Shown here: positions 36,851-48,786 of the stretch, piece after piece
Layout of the letters: every line of letters begins with the position of its first letter
Position numbering within the stretch: position 1 is the stretch's first letter
DNA from: Pegea sp. RAD2-039
Taxonomy: Eukaryota; Chordata; Thaliacea; Salpida; Salpidae
Assembly: GCA_034620365.1 (NCBI GenBank)
Contig: JAQGEQ010000331.1
Span: forward strand, 1 to 64,000
Length of the DNA stretch: 64,000 bases
Reading direction: 5' to 3'
Program-made: the position numbers and the translations under genes
The notes under the pieces: model-generated
Told to the model about the DNA's origin: nothing
Seen by the model: only the letters and a program-made list of their open reading frames with translations
The model's database searches: none

Positions 36851-38375
36851 ATGAGCGTAACAATGTCCGATGTAATTCAACATACAAAAGATGAATTGAT
36901 GTTGGCTAATCTGGCCAATATATGGCCAATAGAATGTCCTCCTAGACTAGCTCCTCATTATCTGATGTATATGGGTGAGGACTTGAAGATTTTCCAGAAG
37001 AGAATGATAGGTGACAAACCATTTCCTAAAAGCAAAAATTTAAAATGTTTTTTTTAGGAGAATCATACATCCAGAACTTGCATTCAAGGAAGAAAGTTGC
37101 TGAAATTCTTGAAAAATCTTGGGCATCTGAGCATCTGCTGGTTAATTCAGAATTTGATGAGCTTCAAATGGAAACTGGTTTGTCTTCTGAAATCATACTG
37201 AAATGGTTTGATTGGAAGAATAGACAACAAGGAGTTGAAACTGTGAGATAACAATTTTCTATGCTTTTGAAGTTAACGAATTTTTTTTCAGGTTTTATCT
37301 GGTTTGATTGAAAACCATTCTTATTTAAAAGGCGACATTATAAATTCACTATCATCTTTGTTTCGAATTTCACAAAAAGCTTTAGAAGTTCTTTGTATAA
37401 AGATCAGAGCTGACAACATGATTTTCAAAATTGACGAGAGTCAACTTGAGACGGTCAGTATCTCATCAATTTATCAATTTAACAAAATTGTATATTAAGA
37501 AATAAATTCAAATAATCAAATGTTAATGAATAAAACTTCTTTTATACTTTGATTAACTTTCTATACTTTAACTTGATTTAGTTTCAAGGCTTCTTCTTTC
37601 ACTAGTGCATTTGAGAAGTTTCATAAATTATACAAAGTTAATTTTCTATTCTAAACAATTAGAACCTTATGATGTCCTTCTATTTTTATGTTTGGTTCTT
37701 GATACTGTATTATATTTGGGTATCAACTGCCAACAAATTTTTGCAAATAGATCAAATGTTGTTTTCAACAATTTAGTAAACAGTCAATTGATACACATTA
37801 GCACCTTATCTTGTGAAACCTCCTCAGCCTCAAACACTCAGCTGTTCTTATTTTTATAAAAAATTTTAGAAAATTAGATGCTATTGATTGAAGGTGATGA
37901 GGATTCTGTATGAATCTTTAATAAAAAGTTTGTAATTAAAAATGAAATTTAACATTTGCAGAGTTTAATGAAGGAGTTTTTACTTCATCGACATGAATCC
38001 AATAAATTTTCTAGCATCGAAAGAATTTCTTCATCATTCGAACTTAGTGCTGAAGATGTCGTTGAAATTTTCAACTGCTGGTCGACAATTGATTTGGATG
38101 AAGATTCTGCAGACATTAAAAATGTCCCTCTTCCACCCCAGCTTGACACCATTACTGAAGAGAAACCCTCATCACGTGAGTTGATGTCTTTCTGCATTAG
38201 GATCTGTTTATCAAATTTATACTTTACAGAATTTCTTTCAGATTTTGAACAATCAAAAGAAAATAAGAAGTTAATGAACATGATGAAAACAAATGACTCA
38301 AAAAAAGGAGCAGATCCTGATGAAGCTTCCTCATCTTCATCTGAAGTGAGGACTGAAGAATTTCCTGTGTCTTAA
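36851..38375 (+). CDS. Protein with three degenerate homeodomain-like segments, left copy
   Basis: Five exons, join(36851..37010, 37058..37242, 37292..37453, 37962..38175, 38230..38375), 288 residues, all phases consistent; introns of 47, 49, 508 and 54 bp. Three helical segments resemble homeodomains: residues about 64-110 (VAEILEKSWASEHLL...GLSSEIILKWFDWKNRQ), about 117-156 (LSSLFRISQKALEVLCIKIR) and about 171-213 (RISSSFELSAEDVVEIFNCW). The first keeps the helix-3 Trp-Phe pair, but the invariant Asn51 is Trp; the second has Lys and the third Cys there. The C-terminus is acidic and Ser-rich (DEASSSSSEV). Multi-homeodomain proteins exist in nematodes; DNA binding here is doubtful. An intact copy lies in the other arm. 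The 508-bp intron might hide an extra exon (SSFTSAFEKFHKLYK near 37590). Confidence 0.7.
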
Positions 38376-39318
38376 TATAAAAAGAAATATTGATTCAAAC
38401 TTGAATACAGATAGTAACACTAATTCCAATGCTTCGTTATCTTTTGTGATTACTCGAAAAGTCAAACAGGAGAATATTGATTAAGTTTTGAAATTGAAAA
38501 TTAGAAGATAAGGATTAGAAGATGAGGACTAAGAGATGAGGATTAGATGGTGATAATTAGGAGATGAAGTTTAGAATAACAAGATTAAGTGCTAAAGACT
38601 AAATGATAAAGACAAAAAGGTAAAGATTAGAAGAAGTTGACTAGAGATGAAGATAACTTATTTAAAAGATCGTTGTATTTAAGTTTTTCGAAAGATCGAT
38701 GATCTTCTAATTAAATTTTTGAACATTTCAAGCTCTTTAATAATAAAAAACTTGGATGAGTCTTTCAAACCATTAAATACTTTTGGAAAATAAAAAAAAA
38801 GTTTCTTTTTCTGTTCTTACTCAAAACCTCTTGCAGGATGAGTGATCTCTGATTAAGTTTAAAATATAAAAAGTTCGAAAATTATCAGTTTAGAAGAAAA
38901 AGATTAGAAAATTCAGTTTAGGAGAATATTAGGTGAAAAAAATAAATGATAAAGATCAGATAAAATATAATTCAAAAGATGGAGATTAAAAGACGATATT
39001 TAGAAGATTAAGATGACTTATCAAAAAAGATCTGTGACTTTGGTTTTAAGTTTGTTAAAAGATCAATGATTGTGTAAGAAACTCGAACAGATTGAATTGT
39101 TTTAAATTACTAATGATCAGATCAGATACCTTAGCAACTAATCTCTTTGAAATATTTTGATGAAAATTACGTCCAATCACAGCTCATAACTGACAAAATA
39201 AATGCGTATTTATTCAGCTGATTTAATAAGATCAAAAAAAATTAAAACGTTTAATTGCATTTAGTTTACTATTTGCATTTTTGTTAAAGATATAAATTAA
39301 ATTTACAACAAATGTAGC
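38376..39318. repeat. Degenerate purine-rich GATTAGAA/GATGAGG runs
   Basis: 3' flank of the homeodomain-like gene. 38490-38660 and 38890-39020 are irregular A/G-rich runs with GATTAGAAGATGAGG-like words. Their complements occur at 51000-51350, and again at 57000-57480 and 60600-61080 in the amplified units. No gene. Confidence 0.6.
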
Positions 39319-39386
39319 TTATATCAGTGCAACAAAACTTACTTTAAATGTTATATAATCATCTAATGTCGTTTTCTCTTCATTTA
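39319..39386 (-). pseudogene. Relic of Cys-gene exon, left arm
   Basis: After a TTTTTCAG acceptor the minus strand reads NEEKTTLDDYITFKVSFVALI and then a stop. It matches NANEMKLDDYIAFKESFIVY of the exon at 20298-20392. The change of AAAGAAAGT to AAAGTAAGT has created a donor-like site. Flanking exons were not found. Confidence 0.6.
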
Positions 39387-40509
39387 CTGAAAAATATTAA
39401 CAAAATATTAGAAGCAATACAGTTTAACCAAATTCTTATAACAGTTCATTTATAAATGGTAATTACTAGTAAAGCTTTTTGACTTTTTTGGAGTTTAATC
39501 AAGGTTTCAATCTAAACAAAAAGAGCTATCGACAGTTGTTTCAACCTTTCAATAAACTGAAACCCCTACCACTAAAACTATAATAACATTTCCTAATGTC
39601 TGATCAATATGGACTATGAGATCTTATTTACCAATCATTTCTGAAAATAATGAATGTGATTTCTCGATAGATTTGTTTTAAAATTCGATAATTATTTGTT
39701 CTTCTGACAACTCAATATAACTTTAAGTTTGAGTAAGAAAGAAGTAAGATAAACTTTAAGGGTAACATCAATTGTTGTGCAATATATGTGTGTACTACCT
39801 AAAAATAAAACAACTTTGTATATTATCAATGTGTTGTATATATTATAAAGTTAATGTTTATTTTAATATTTAGATTTTAGATTTTTCAAATATATAAATG
39901 ATAGTAAGACAGAAAACATAAACGTAATATTGTACTGAAGCTTCCTAATGAGTCATAAATGATTCAAGACTTATACAATAGTTTCATTATTTTTTATAAA
40001 TTTCTTATATTATTTTTACTATACTATCTCAAGCTTTAAATCTAGATCCTAAATAGTTATTGATAAAAATTTAAATATTAAATTCTAAAATGTTTCAAAA
40101 ATAAATTAATTTTTGCTTGATTAAGATTTTTTTGTGATTTTGTATCTACGGTTTTTATTTTGAATCGATTCAACAATTATTTATTTACTTGATTGTATAT
40201 TCAATGCTTTATTTATTGTCATTTATTACTATTTAGTAACTGTTATAAAAATAAAAGCGAAAAGATGACAGATTTAGATACAGATATAGTTAGTTTGTAG
40301 TTTAGGTTGTATATAAATATTGAAAATTGGAAAAACTTGTTGGTAGCTAGCTGATGTCTTTTAGATTAAATCATAAATTAGCAAACTCTAAAAAGATTGA
40401 ATTTTAAATGTCCTAGTCCTTGTCCTAGCCCTAGTCGTATCTTTACTCTAATGAGTAAATGATAAAATGCTAAAATGTTTGACAAAAAATAACAAATTTC
40501 TGTAGTTGA

Positions 40510-40620
40510 ATCATTTATTGGTGACCACAGTTTTGGTGGTCATTGATATAAATCTTGAATAGTACAGGACCAATTATACAACCACTGACACGAGGACCAA
40601 CTTTGAGGACCTCAAATTGA
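40510..40620 (-). mobile_element. LINE reverse-transcriptase relic
   Basis: The minus-strand frame reads VLKVGPRVSGCIIGPVLFKI followed by YINDH. This fits the reverse-transcriptase motif G-V-P-Q-G-S-V-x-G-P-x-L-F-x-I-Y-I-N-D. Only this fragment remains. Confidence 0.75.
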
Positions 40621-40929
40621 ATGATGAGGAGCAACAGGGATCACTGGAGGACCTTTGAAGATGATCCAAAGTGATGAACAAAGAGCATATTGATGAGTAA
40701 GAATTTTCTGTGAAATTAGAAAAGTCGGCAGATGCTACTAGTAAGTGAAATTGGTGATTTAGTGGCTTATTTCTACCTGTTGGAACTAATAAAAGTTATC
40801 TATTGGTAATATACATAACTGGAAGATGATGAAGAAATAAAAGACATTATTTAGATTTGGTTTCTTTGGATTAAGTATAATAATTTTATAAATGAAAAGT
40901 TCAGTTTTGTGAGGATCACTGAGATGCAG

Positions 40930-41047
40930 ATTTTAATTTTTATTAAAAAGAGTTGGTGCTGATGATTGAGACGTTGTTGATGAATAAGATTTTAATTTTT
41001 ATTGATAAGAGTTGGTGCTGATGAGTGAGACGTTGTTGATGAATAAG
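40930..41047. repeat. 59-bp tandem duplication
   Basis: ATTTTAATTTTTATT...GATGAATAAG occurs twice in a row with four or five differences, within the left-arm-only segment. Confidence 0.85.
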
Positions 41048-41330
41048 TTTTTAATTTCGATTTAAAGAATTGATAAAACACATTTCACCAATTCTATAAC
41101 CTGATAGTCGTGCCACGTATAAACTTCGATTTCATATTTTTTACCCTTGAGCTTGTTGTTTGCTTTGTTCGAGTTTTCTACTTTTTACTTTTGTTTTAAA
41201 GTTGCTTTTAGTGGAATAAATTTGAAATGAACTGGTCAGAATTTGAGTTTATTATCAAATTGATGTAAATACATTTGATAAATTTTAGTTTTTGTTGTTT
41301 TGTATCAGCTGTTTTTATTTTGAATTGATT

Positions 41331-42337
41331 TAAAAAACTTCTTTTATCATAAAATTTAAACAAAGAACTTCAATTAAATTCTTAGACTTCTTTCTTAGAG
41401 TTGATAGCTTTAATCTAACCATTTATAACTAATTATAATCTAATTAAATTGCCTAAGGTCTGGTGCTAATTATAAATTTACAGAATTTTATATTCTTCAA
41501 AGAAATTGTCAAATTAAATTTAGTTGTTGAAAGTTGTTGGAAAAACAAAGTCAGAAAATTATTCTGTTTGATATATTTATACTATTTCAAAAGATGAAAG
41601 CTTTTTCAGCCGATTATACTAAATGTTTTGTTGAGTTTTCTTTAAAAAAAATAATGTTAGAACGTTTCTAACCTTCGTTTAGCAGTTGTTAATTTACCTT
41701 ATCAATAAGACTCTGATAACTTAATAGTTGAAGCTACCTACAAAATAAACTTCCTTTTAAAACGTCTCTGAAAATTGTAATCTTAGATTTGTAAGTTTGG
41801 GGACTGTTAGTCATTTTATTTCACAATCAAATAGATTTTTCTATAATAAATAAAGTTATAACATTACTTTTTCAAACAACTTTACACGTTTTTCAGTGTT
41901 TTTCTAACAAGTTTATACTAATATCTATATTTTCAAACTCATAGTATCTTGATAAGAGTTTTTATCATCAACACAAGAACATTTGGCTTAAGTTTCATGT
42001 ACAGCACAAGTCAAGATCAAAACTAAATTAAGAAGTGAAATAACTAGCAATTAAGTGTGTGCTTGATGGTCAAAGGTTTTTTAAAACTGACATTTAACAA
42101 GCTCACTAAAAACTCAACTTTTTGTATCAACTTCAATTAGCTGATATTTATAGTTTATGAATACAAATGACTTTTACAACTGTCGTTTTTAGACAGGCAG
42201 ATTTTTTAATTATCTTTAAAAATAACAAGAGAATGATTTAACAACTTTAAAATTACCAAACAATTATTAAACAAATTAACAAACATCTAATAAAGTAATG
42301 AGAAAATCAAAAATCAATTTCTGCTGTTAGTTTATAA
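41331..42337. other. No gene seen; upstream of tRNA-Lys
   Basis: AT-rich arm sequence. Parts of it (TTTGTATCAACTTCAATTAG and its surroundings near 42115) recur inverted near 49070 and in the amplified units near 56190 and 59790. Confidence 0.5.
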
Positions 42338-42410
42338 GCCCGGTTAGCTCAGTCGGTAGAGCGTTGGACTTTTAATCCAACGGTCGCGGGTTCAAGTCCC
42401 TCGTCCGGCG
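42338..42410 (+). tRNA. tRNA-Lys (TTT), left-arm copy with acceptor mismatch
   Basis: A 73-nt cloverleaf with anticodon TTT in loop CTTTTAA, D-arm TTAGCTCAGTCGGTAGAGC and T-loop TTCAAGT. The acceptor stem GCCCGGT/GTCCGGC has a C-C mismatch at the fourth pair and a T-G at the seventh. The right-arm copy (ATCGGGC) pairs at all seven positions, with one G-T wobble. Both copies share a C-T mismatch in the T-stem. It may be a weakened or dying gene. A TTTT lies just downstream. Confidence 0.9.
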
Positions 42411-43187
42411 GCTTTAATTTTAGCATTTTAAAAATAAATATAAATTAGTAAATATTAAAATAGTAAAATTTATTCCAAATCTCCAAAAGTAAAAATAGTT
42501 TTTAGTAAAAAGGAGATATTTACAACAAACTACCATTTTAAGTTTACTAAGTTCGAACAAGCACTTGATTTATAATCTATATTAATCTATAATACAACTG
42601 ACTTATTTTAGGCCTGCATACTTTTTAATTATCTTTATATTATTTTAAGTTCGATAATATAGAAGTAATTTTTATATTTTAAATATTCAACATTTTAGAT
42701 TAATTTAATAAGAAAATTTGAAGTCTTGGACTTATAATAATTATCGATGAAAGTTGTTAATTTAGAGTAAATAAGTAAATAAGAGGCTAATAACCAAATA
42801 ATATGTTATTTAAATTTCAAGGAGAATTAACATTTATTAATTACAAAAAAATGAGAAAACATTTTTTTAGAAAAGTTGTTTTAAAATCAGCCTTTCAAAA
42901 AGATTTAAAAATCATTGCATAATAATGGTACTATCTTAATTAATTCTTATTGTTTATTTTTTAAATGAATGAATTTAAAATACACAAAAATATATATAAA
43001 ACATAAGAATATGATAGAGTAATGTTTTAAAAAGAATAATTTTTTTACTGTAACATAGATGATAACTAAATTTATTAGTTTAGTTTATGTTTTATATCAA
43101 GATAATCAAATATTTCAAAATGTAGATTGAACAAACTTATTAAATATTTACAAGATACATTATTTTCAGACTGGTCAATTATAGAAT
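42411..43187. other. No gene seen; palindrome left arm
   Basis: AT-rich, inverted match of 48009-48786. Confidence 0.5.
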
Positions 43188-43505
43188 TTAAAGATTAGAA
43201 GTAGAAGCTAAAAAATGAAAGATAATCGGAAATAGAAACATAATAAGAAAAGATAGAAAAACTAAATAAGATTTTGAAGAAATGGAAGAGCTTCCAGCAG
43301 TAGTTGTTTTAGTTTCACTTTTAGTAGGTTTTGTAGATGTAAAAGTTTGTTTGTCTTTTGATGTTGAAGTAGTTATAAAAGTTTTTGAAGTTGTTGACTG
43401 AACATTATTAGAAACTTCTTTTTCTTCTGAACCAATAAAATAATCTTCATGATCTCCAAAATTAATTTTATTATAATCTCCTGATCCAGATAGAACATCT
43501 CCAGG
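43188..43505 (-). pseudogene. 5'-truncated copy of the Ser-Gly gene at 47410
   Basis: The minus strand is open from the palindrome inner end to a TAA at 43188 and matches exon 2 of the right-arm gene from its last Ser-Gly motif onward (DVLSGSGDYNKINFG, then the Ser/Thr-rich stretch and the same hydrophobic end). The signal-peptide exon, the cleavage site and the first Ser-Gly sites are missing because homology stops near 43510. The frame has no stops, so loss is recent or the piece is spliced to something unseen. Confidence 0.75.
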
Positions 43506-43510
43506 TTAGA

Positions 43511-46500
43511 GTTAGAAAAAAGCAAGATGGACTTTAGTGGTTATCTTATTTGTTGCGCAAAACATGTGTCTGTAATACCTAAGAATCAAACAACTTTGTA
43601 TATTATCAAAGCTTACATCAACTTAGGTTACATTTTAATTTTGTATATAAAGGTTATTAAGACAATAAATATAAAAAAACAAATTAATAGTTCAGTTTAA
43701 ATTTTGTGGAAATTAAACAAGCTATCATTAAACTTAATTTTACAACAAAAACTAAATAGTTAATTTTAATTTTCATTCTAAATTCAGTGAGTATTTTTCT
43801 CTAAAATTTCATTAAATTGGTTTTCAGTTGGTGACACTAAAAAGAAATTGAGTTATATACTGGTTACTAAACCCACTATTAATGTAAAAGTTAATAATTT
43901 TACTTCTGATTTAGGTACGTAATGCAGACTTCTCAAAGTTTTAGTGAAAAATACTTCAAAAATAAATTTAAAAATCTCAAAAATACCTAACTCTATTAGA
44001 AACTAAATACTCATGCAAATATTTCTGGCAAAAACATATTTGATTTTAACTCGATTCCTATTAATATTCCTTCAATGGATTTATTATTCCTTAAATATCT
44101 TTGTAAATTCCTTACTTATATTTTATAAAACTGATGAATAAATAATCTAATATTTAATTAACTAAATCATGAATTAAATAACAAAAACATATACACCTAT
44201 ATGTTTATACAAAAACATATTTACAAAGCCTTGTGAACAAACTGAGATTTACTATTTGAAGATCTTTTTTTAACCTCATATTCCTTATGATTAAGTTCTT
44301 ATGCTTCGTTCGAAAGTTCTCAATTAAAACTAAATAGGACTAAGGCTTCCTGATTTTTTTTAAAGGTTGTATCTTTTAAAATTCACCTTTTTTATTGAAT
44401 TTCTTTTTAGTGAACTAGTTCAGTTTTATTACTTAATTCAGTAACTAAATAAAACTTACTTAGTTGAAAAATGATTAATTAATTAAAAATGATTAATTTA
44501 TAAAAAAATTATTTAATTAAAAAATAGTTAATTGAATAAAAATGATTAATTTATGGAAGAAAATAATTAATCATTAATTAAAAAAATAATTACTTAAAAC
44601 TTCTACCTTATAGTTACTAAAATATTCAAGAAATAAAAAGTAAAATTGTTCTAATAACATCTTTGTTAATTCAGTAACTAAATAAACAAAAAAATTTATA
44701 TTAATTACAAACTGTTTTTAATGAATTCTTGTTTACTAATTATGTAACTACTACTTGTTACTGAATTTTTTACATTTGTCTATCTTGAATTATCAAATTC
44801 TTGTTAGTTCATATTTGTAATATAAAAGAATAAAAATTCAAATTTTTTAGATGAGAGACAAAATGAAAATGACTAACAGTTATAGAATCAGTATTTTTTC
44901 TTCAAGTAGTTACATAGCTTCACAACTATTGGCTCCACTATATCTTAAGTTACATAAGTTTTATAATTCTTTTATTATTATATAACAAGTTACACAAGTA
45001 ATACATAGGTAAATCAATAGCTAACTATGTTTCAATTTATTAATTATGTAATATGCTAGTTTTTAATAACAATTTTAAAGTCTACAAAGAAAAGTTTTGA
45101 TCAAACAAAGTTAAATAATCTTTTCAAAAAAAAATTTAATTTAATTCTTTTATAAATGAGTCGAAATTTTCTACACATTTTCAATAACCTTATAATATTG
45201 CTTTTATTAAACCATCTTAAGCATTAAATCTAAATCATAAATTGATGTTAATTTAAATATAGAATTTTTTAAAAGTTAGAGAAATGAAATAAAAATTTAA
45301 AATAAATCATTTTTATTTGATTCAGATTTGTTTTTGTCATTTCGTATCTACTGTTTTTACTTTGAACCGAGTTAAGAAATCTGGTTTAATTTATAAATAA
45401 AACAAATATTAAACATTAAAAATGTAAATCACTTTCATTTTTACGTTTTAGCTTATTCAGTTGTTTTGTCGGTGTACTTACTAATCACTGTAAACGTTCA
45501 GAATTTGAAATACATTAAGTAATTAAATGTTTAAATCTAGCTGTTGTAAGTTGTTAAAAATACCAAAATTCACAAATTTATTCTGTTTTTTTTCAGACTA
45601 TTTAATAAGATGTTAGTCGTGTACTGACATAAAAGTAATTGTTTAACTTTTTAATTTTCTATACATCAATAAAACTTTCTGAACCTGCTTTTAGCACTGT
45701 TTGAGCACATTTTTTTAATCATTGAAACAACTTGAAATTATCAACAAACTAATATTTTTATATGAACTATTTATTTGTAAATTATTTGGTAACTCAAGTA
45801 CGCTCGGTTAGCTGAGTCGGTAGATTGTCTTAAATTTAGCGGTTCCCTCAATTCTGTTTTACTTCTAAAGGTTAAATCAAAATTAGCAAATAATCCAAAT
45901 ATATACCCAAATAAAATTGATTCCAAACTAAAATCTGATATTTCTTTTGAAATAAGATTTCCATCTCAGGATAAAAGGTATTTTAGTCAGTTGAAAGAAA
46001 CTCTTGATATAGATTTATTACAAAAATTATAAATTGATAATTTTGAATTTTAAAAATCTTTAAAGTTTTATGATTTATTCTTGTTTCTCATTATTCTTAT
46101 TTAATTTAGCTTTATTAATTATGATTAGTTAGGAGTTTTATTAAGTTTAAAACTATCGGGCGGCTTTTATTGGTTATTTAAAATAAAAAATAAATATTTG
46201 AAATATCAAAAACTTAATTCAGACTAAAAAATACTTTTTTAGTAAAACTAATATTAAAGAAAATCAATCGTTGAGTAAAATTTGATAAATTAAACACTTT
46301 TTTATTTCACAATGAAACTCTTTTCACCCTGAAATTAACTATTGTAAAATATTAATAATTAAATATAATGTTTTTTCAACTTGCTAGGCAAGATATGTAT
46401 AAAGCTAAACAATTGTTAAATCCTGAATATGTATTTTCGATTGAAATAATGGTTTTGAAAAGATTATATTAATTTGTTTTTAGTAATTTTTAAAATCTTT

Positions 46501-47409
46501 TTTAATTTTTTTTACACAGTTGATAAAATGATTGTAAGAGATAGAATATTACTTTTATACAACTTTTTTTGTGAAATTGATTATAACACCTTTTCATAAA
46601 TCCAAAGTGAGATCTAATTTATTTACAAAACAAAGTCTTACATTACTGCTAGGTATATAAGCTAAAAAGTATTGGAAATTGAGTAATAAGGTCTATAAAA
46701 GCAAAAAAAAAATGTCTGAGTTCAATCAAAAACAAAAAGAATTAGAATTTTATTGAGTTTTAAAAAAGTTCAGTAAATGAAAGAAAGGTTAGAAAAATTC
46801 TATTTAAATTAGTAAAATTATTATCCATAATTTTATTTAATCAGAATAACTTCAATAATGTTTTTCAATTTTAAAATATTTTTATTTAATTATTTCATCA
46901 AGTAGTTTAGCAGTAAAGTTTTTTTATGATTAAATTTAGATTGTTTAAACTAATGTTTAATATTTTTCACTATTCAAAGCTGTATTTTTACTTTCCTATA
47001 CTTTTTAAGTACTTATAATAGATGAGATAAGAAGAAAAACTTCTTTATCTTTTGGATTTTTAAACTTTTAAATCAGTTTGTAAGATAGATAAATAAAAAA
47101 GTTTTATTTATATGCATTTAGAAATATTTGATCTATACTATAAATTTGTGAAGAATGTATTTTAGCGAGAGGTGTTCTTCACGTACGGCTCTTTGCGCTT
47201 ATTGTTATAAACCAAAAACTATTATTATATTCAGTAGATTATCAAGATTTTAATAGATTGTATCATTTTATATCAATATATTGGAAGCTTGTAGCTAAAA
47301 TATTTTATATAAAGTAAAATATGAGGAAAGGTTTAACCAGAAATAAAATGAAATGTTATTTTTTTAGATTTCTTAATAACTTTGGTAGATATTTTGTAAG
47401 AATTTAAAA
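43511..47409. other. Spacer of the palindrome
   Basis: About 4.2 kb without an inverted partner between the arms (43511 to about 47690). It is not unrelated to the arms: 43551-43610 repeats, in direct orientation, the arm sequence at 39781-39835, and 45190-45400 repeats 40020-40170. 47145-47215 resembles a LINE 3' tail (GAGAGGTGTTCTTCACGTAC). No gene seen apart from a tRNA relic and the start of the Ser-Gly gene. Confidence 0.6.
45802..45850 (+). pseudogene. tRNA-Lys relic in the spacer
   Basis: GCTCGGTTAGCTGAGTCGGT matches the 5' half of tRNA-Lys with two changes. The anticodon arm and T-arm are shortened and scrambled (TTTAGCGGTTCCCTC). It cannot form a cloverleaf. It lies between the two full copies and in the same direction as the left one. 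Confidence 0.75.
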
Positions 47410-48008
47410 ATGAAAACTTTTTTGAAAATCCTGATTGTCTTGGAGCTTGTGTTGATCTTTCACACAGAAGAATCTGTTTCTGACCAAGTGGTAAGTTCTC
47501 TGGCTCTTTAAAATATTAAATTTTAATGTAAATAGTAAGTTGTTAGCTAATTTCGATTCTGTAATTTAAGAAGAAAGATGGAAGAGACAAACGTTCTTTA
47601 AAAACAATTGACTCATATTTATCATATCATGGAGATGATTTATCTGGATCAGGAGATGATTTCTCAGGGTCAGGAGATGGTTTCTCTGGTTATGGAGATG
47701 ATTTATCCGGTTCAGGATTTAATAAAATAATTAATTTTGGAGATGATGAAGATTATTTTATTGGTTCAGGAGAAAAAGAAGTTTCTAATAATGTTCAGTC
47801 AACAGATTCAAAAAATTCTAAAATTACTTCAACATCAAAAGACAAACAAACTTTTACATCGACAAAACCTACTAAAAGTGAAACTAAAACAACTACTGCT
47901 GGAAGCTCTTCCATTTCTTCAAAATCTTATTTAGTTTTTCTATCGTTTCTTATTATGTTTCTATTTCCGATTATCTTTCATTTTTTAGCTTCTACTTCTA
48001 ATCTTTAA
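47410..48008 (+). CDS. Small candidate proteoglycan: signal peptide, SGSG sites, hydrophobic tail
   Basis: Two exons, join(47410..47490, 47571..48008), 172 residues, one 80-bp phase-0 intron. Exon 1 is a signal peptide (MKTFLKILIVLELVLIF, 27 residues in all). Residues 32-35 are RDKR, a furin-type cleavage site, which would release a short propeptide. Residues 49-76 hold four acidic-plus-Ser-Gly repeats (DDLSGSGDDFSGSG, then DGFSGYGDDLSGSG), the classic context for glycosaminoglycan attachment. A Ser/Thr/Lys-rich stretch (about 101-150) follows, mucin-like, then a hydrophobic C-terminus (YLVFLSFLIMFLFPIIFHFL) that could be a GPI signal or membrane span. The design recalls small surface proteoglycans; no homology to a named one is seen. 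A truncated inverted copy is at 43188-43505. Glycan attachment and surface location are inference. Confidence 0.78.
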
Positions 48009-48786
48009 AATCTATAATTGACCAGTCTGAAAATAATGTATCTTGTAAATATTTAATAAGTTTGTTCAATCTACATTTTGAAATATTTGATTATCTTGAT
48101 ATAAAGCATAAACTAAACTAATAATTTTAGTTATCATGTATTTTACAGTAAAAAAATTATTCTTTTTTAAAACATTACTCTATCCTATTCTTATATTTTG
48201 TATATATTTTTGTGTATTTTAAATTCATTCATTTAAAAAATAAACAATAAGAATTAATTAAGATAGTACCATTATTATGCAATGATTTTTAAATCTTTTT
48301 GAAAGGCTGATTTTAAAACAACTTTTCTAAAAAAATGTTTTCTCATTTTTTTGTAATTAATAAATGTTAATTCTCCTTGAAATTTAAATAACATATTATT
48401 TGGTTATTAGCTTCTTATTTACTTATTTACTCTAAATTAACAACTTTCATCGATAATTATTATAAGTCCAAGACTTCAAATTTTCTTATTAAATTAATCT
48501 AAAATGTTGAATATTTAAAATATAAAAATTACTTCTATATTATCAAACTTAAAATAATATAAAGATAATTAAAAAGTATGCAGGCCTAAAATAAGTCAGT
48601 TGTATTATAGATTAATATAGATTATAAATCAAGTGCTTGTTCGAACTTAGTAAATTTAAAATGGTAATTTGTTGTAAATATCTCCTTTTTACTAAAAACT
48701 ATTTTTACTTTTGGAGATTTGGAATAAATTTTACTATTTTAATATTTACTAGTTTTCATTAATTTTTAAATTACTAAAATTAAAGC
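48009..48786. other. No gene seen; palindrome right arm
   Basis: 3' flank of the Ser-Gly gene, AT-rich, inverted match of 42411-43187. Confidence 0.5.

Larger units (their letters stand above)
40141..41330. other. Left-arm-only segment bounded by 30-bp direct repeats
   Basis: TGTATCTACGGTTTTTATTT (from 40141) and TGTATCAGCTGTTTTTATTT (from 41301) begin 30-bp direct repeats offset by 1160 bp. The right arm has a single hybrid copy (about 49865-49905) joining the start of the first to the flank of the second. So 1.16 kb was lost from the right arm by recombination between the repeats, or less likely gained on the left. It holds a LINE relic and a 59-bp tandem duplication. A third diverged copy of the boundary sequence lies at about 45342-45375. 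Confidence 0.75.
32920..43510 (+). repeat. Left arm of giant inverted repeat
   Basis: Reverse-complement matches to 47690-64000 run through the whole stretch. Anchors: 32920 with 64000, 34340 with 62630, 36851 with 52995, 42338 with 48859 and 43188 with 48008. The outer end is not reached inside the window because the right arm is cut by the window edge. Divergence between arms is visible but low: five aligned coding exons have no indels. Confidence 0.95.

Noticed and set aside
37605..37859. 84-codon frame inside intron 3 of the homeodomain-like gene, also open in the other copy (51987-52241)
   Set aside because: Copies differ by amino-acid changes at the same rate as the intron, so openness is explained by recent duplication. 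No splice sites in phase.
47737..47934. 65-codon plus frame over the Ser-Gly gene
   Set aside because: It is a shifted frame of exon 2 (47571..48008), which has signal peptide, splice and motif support.
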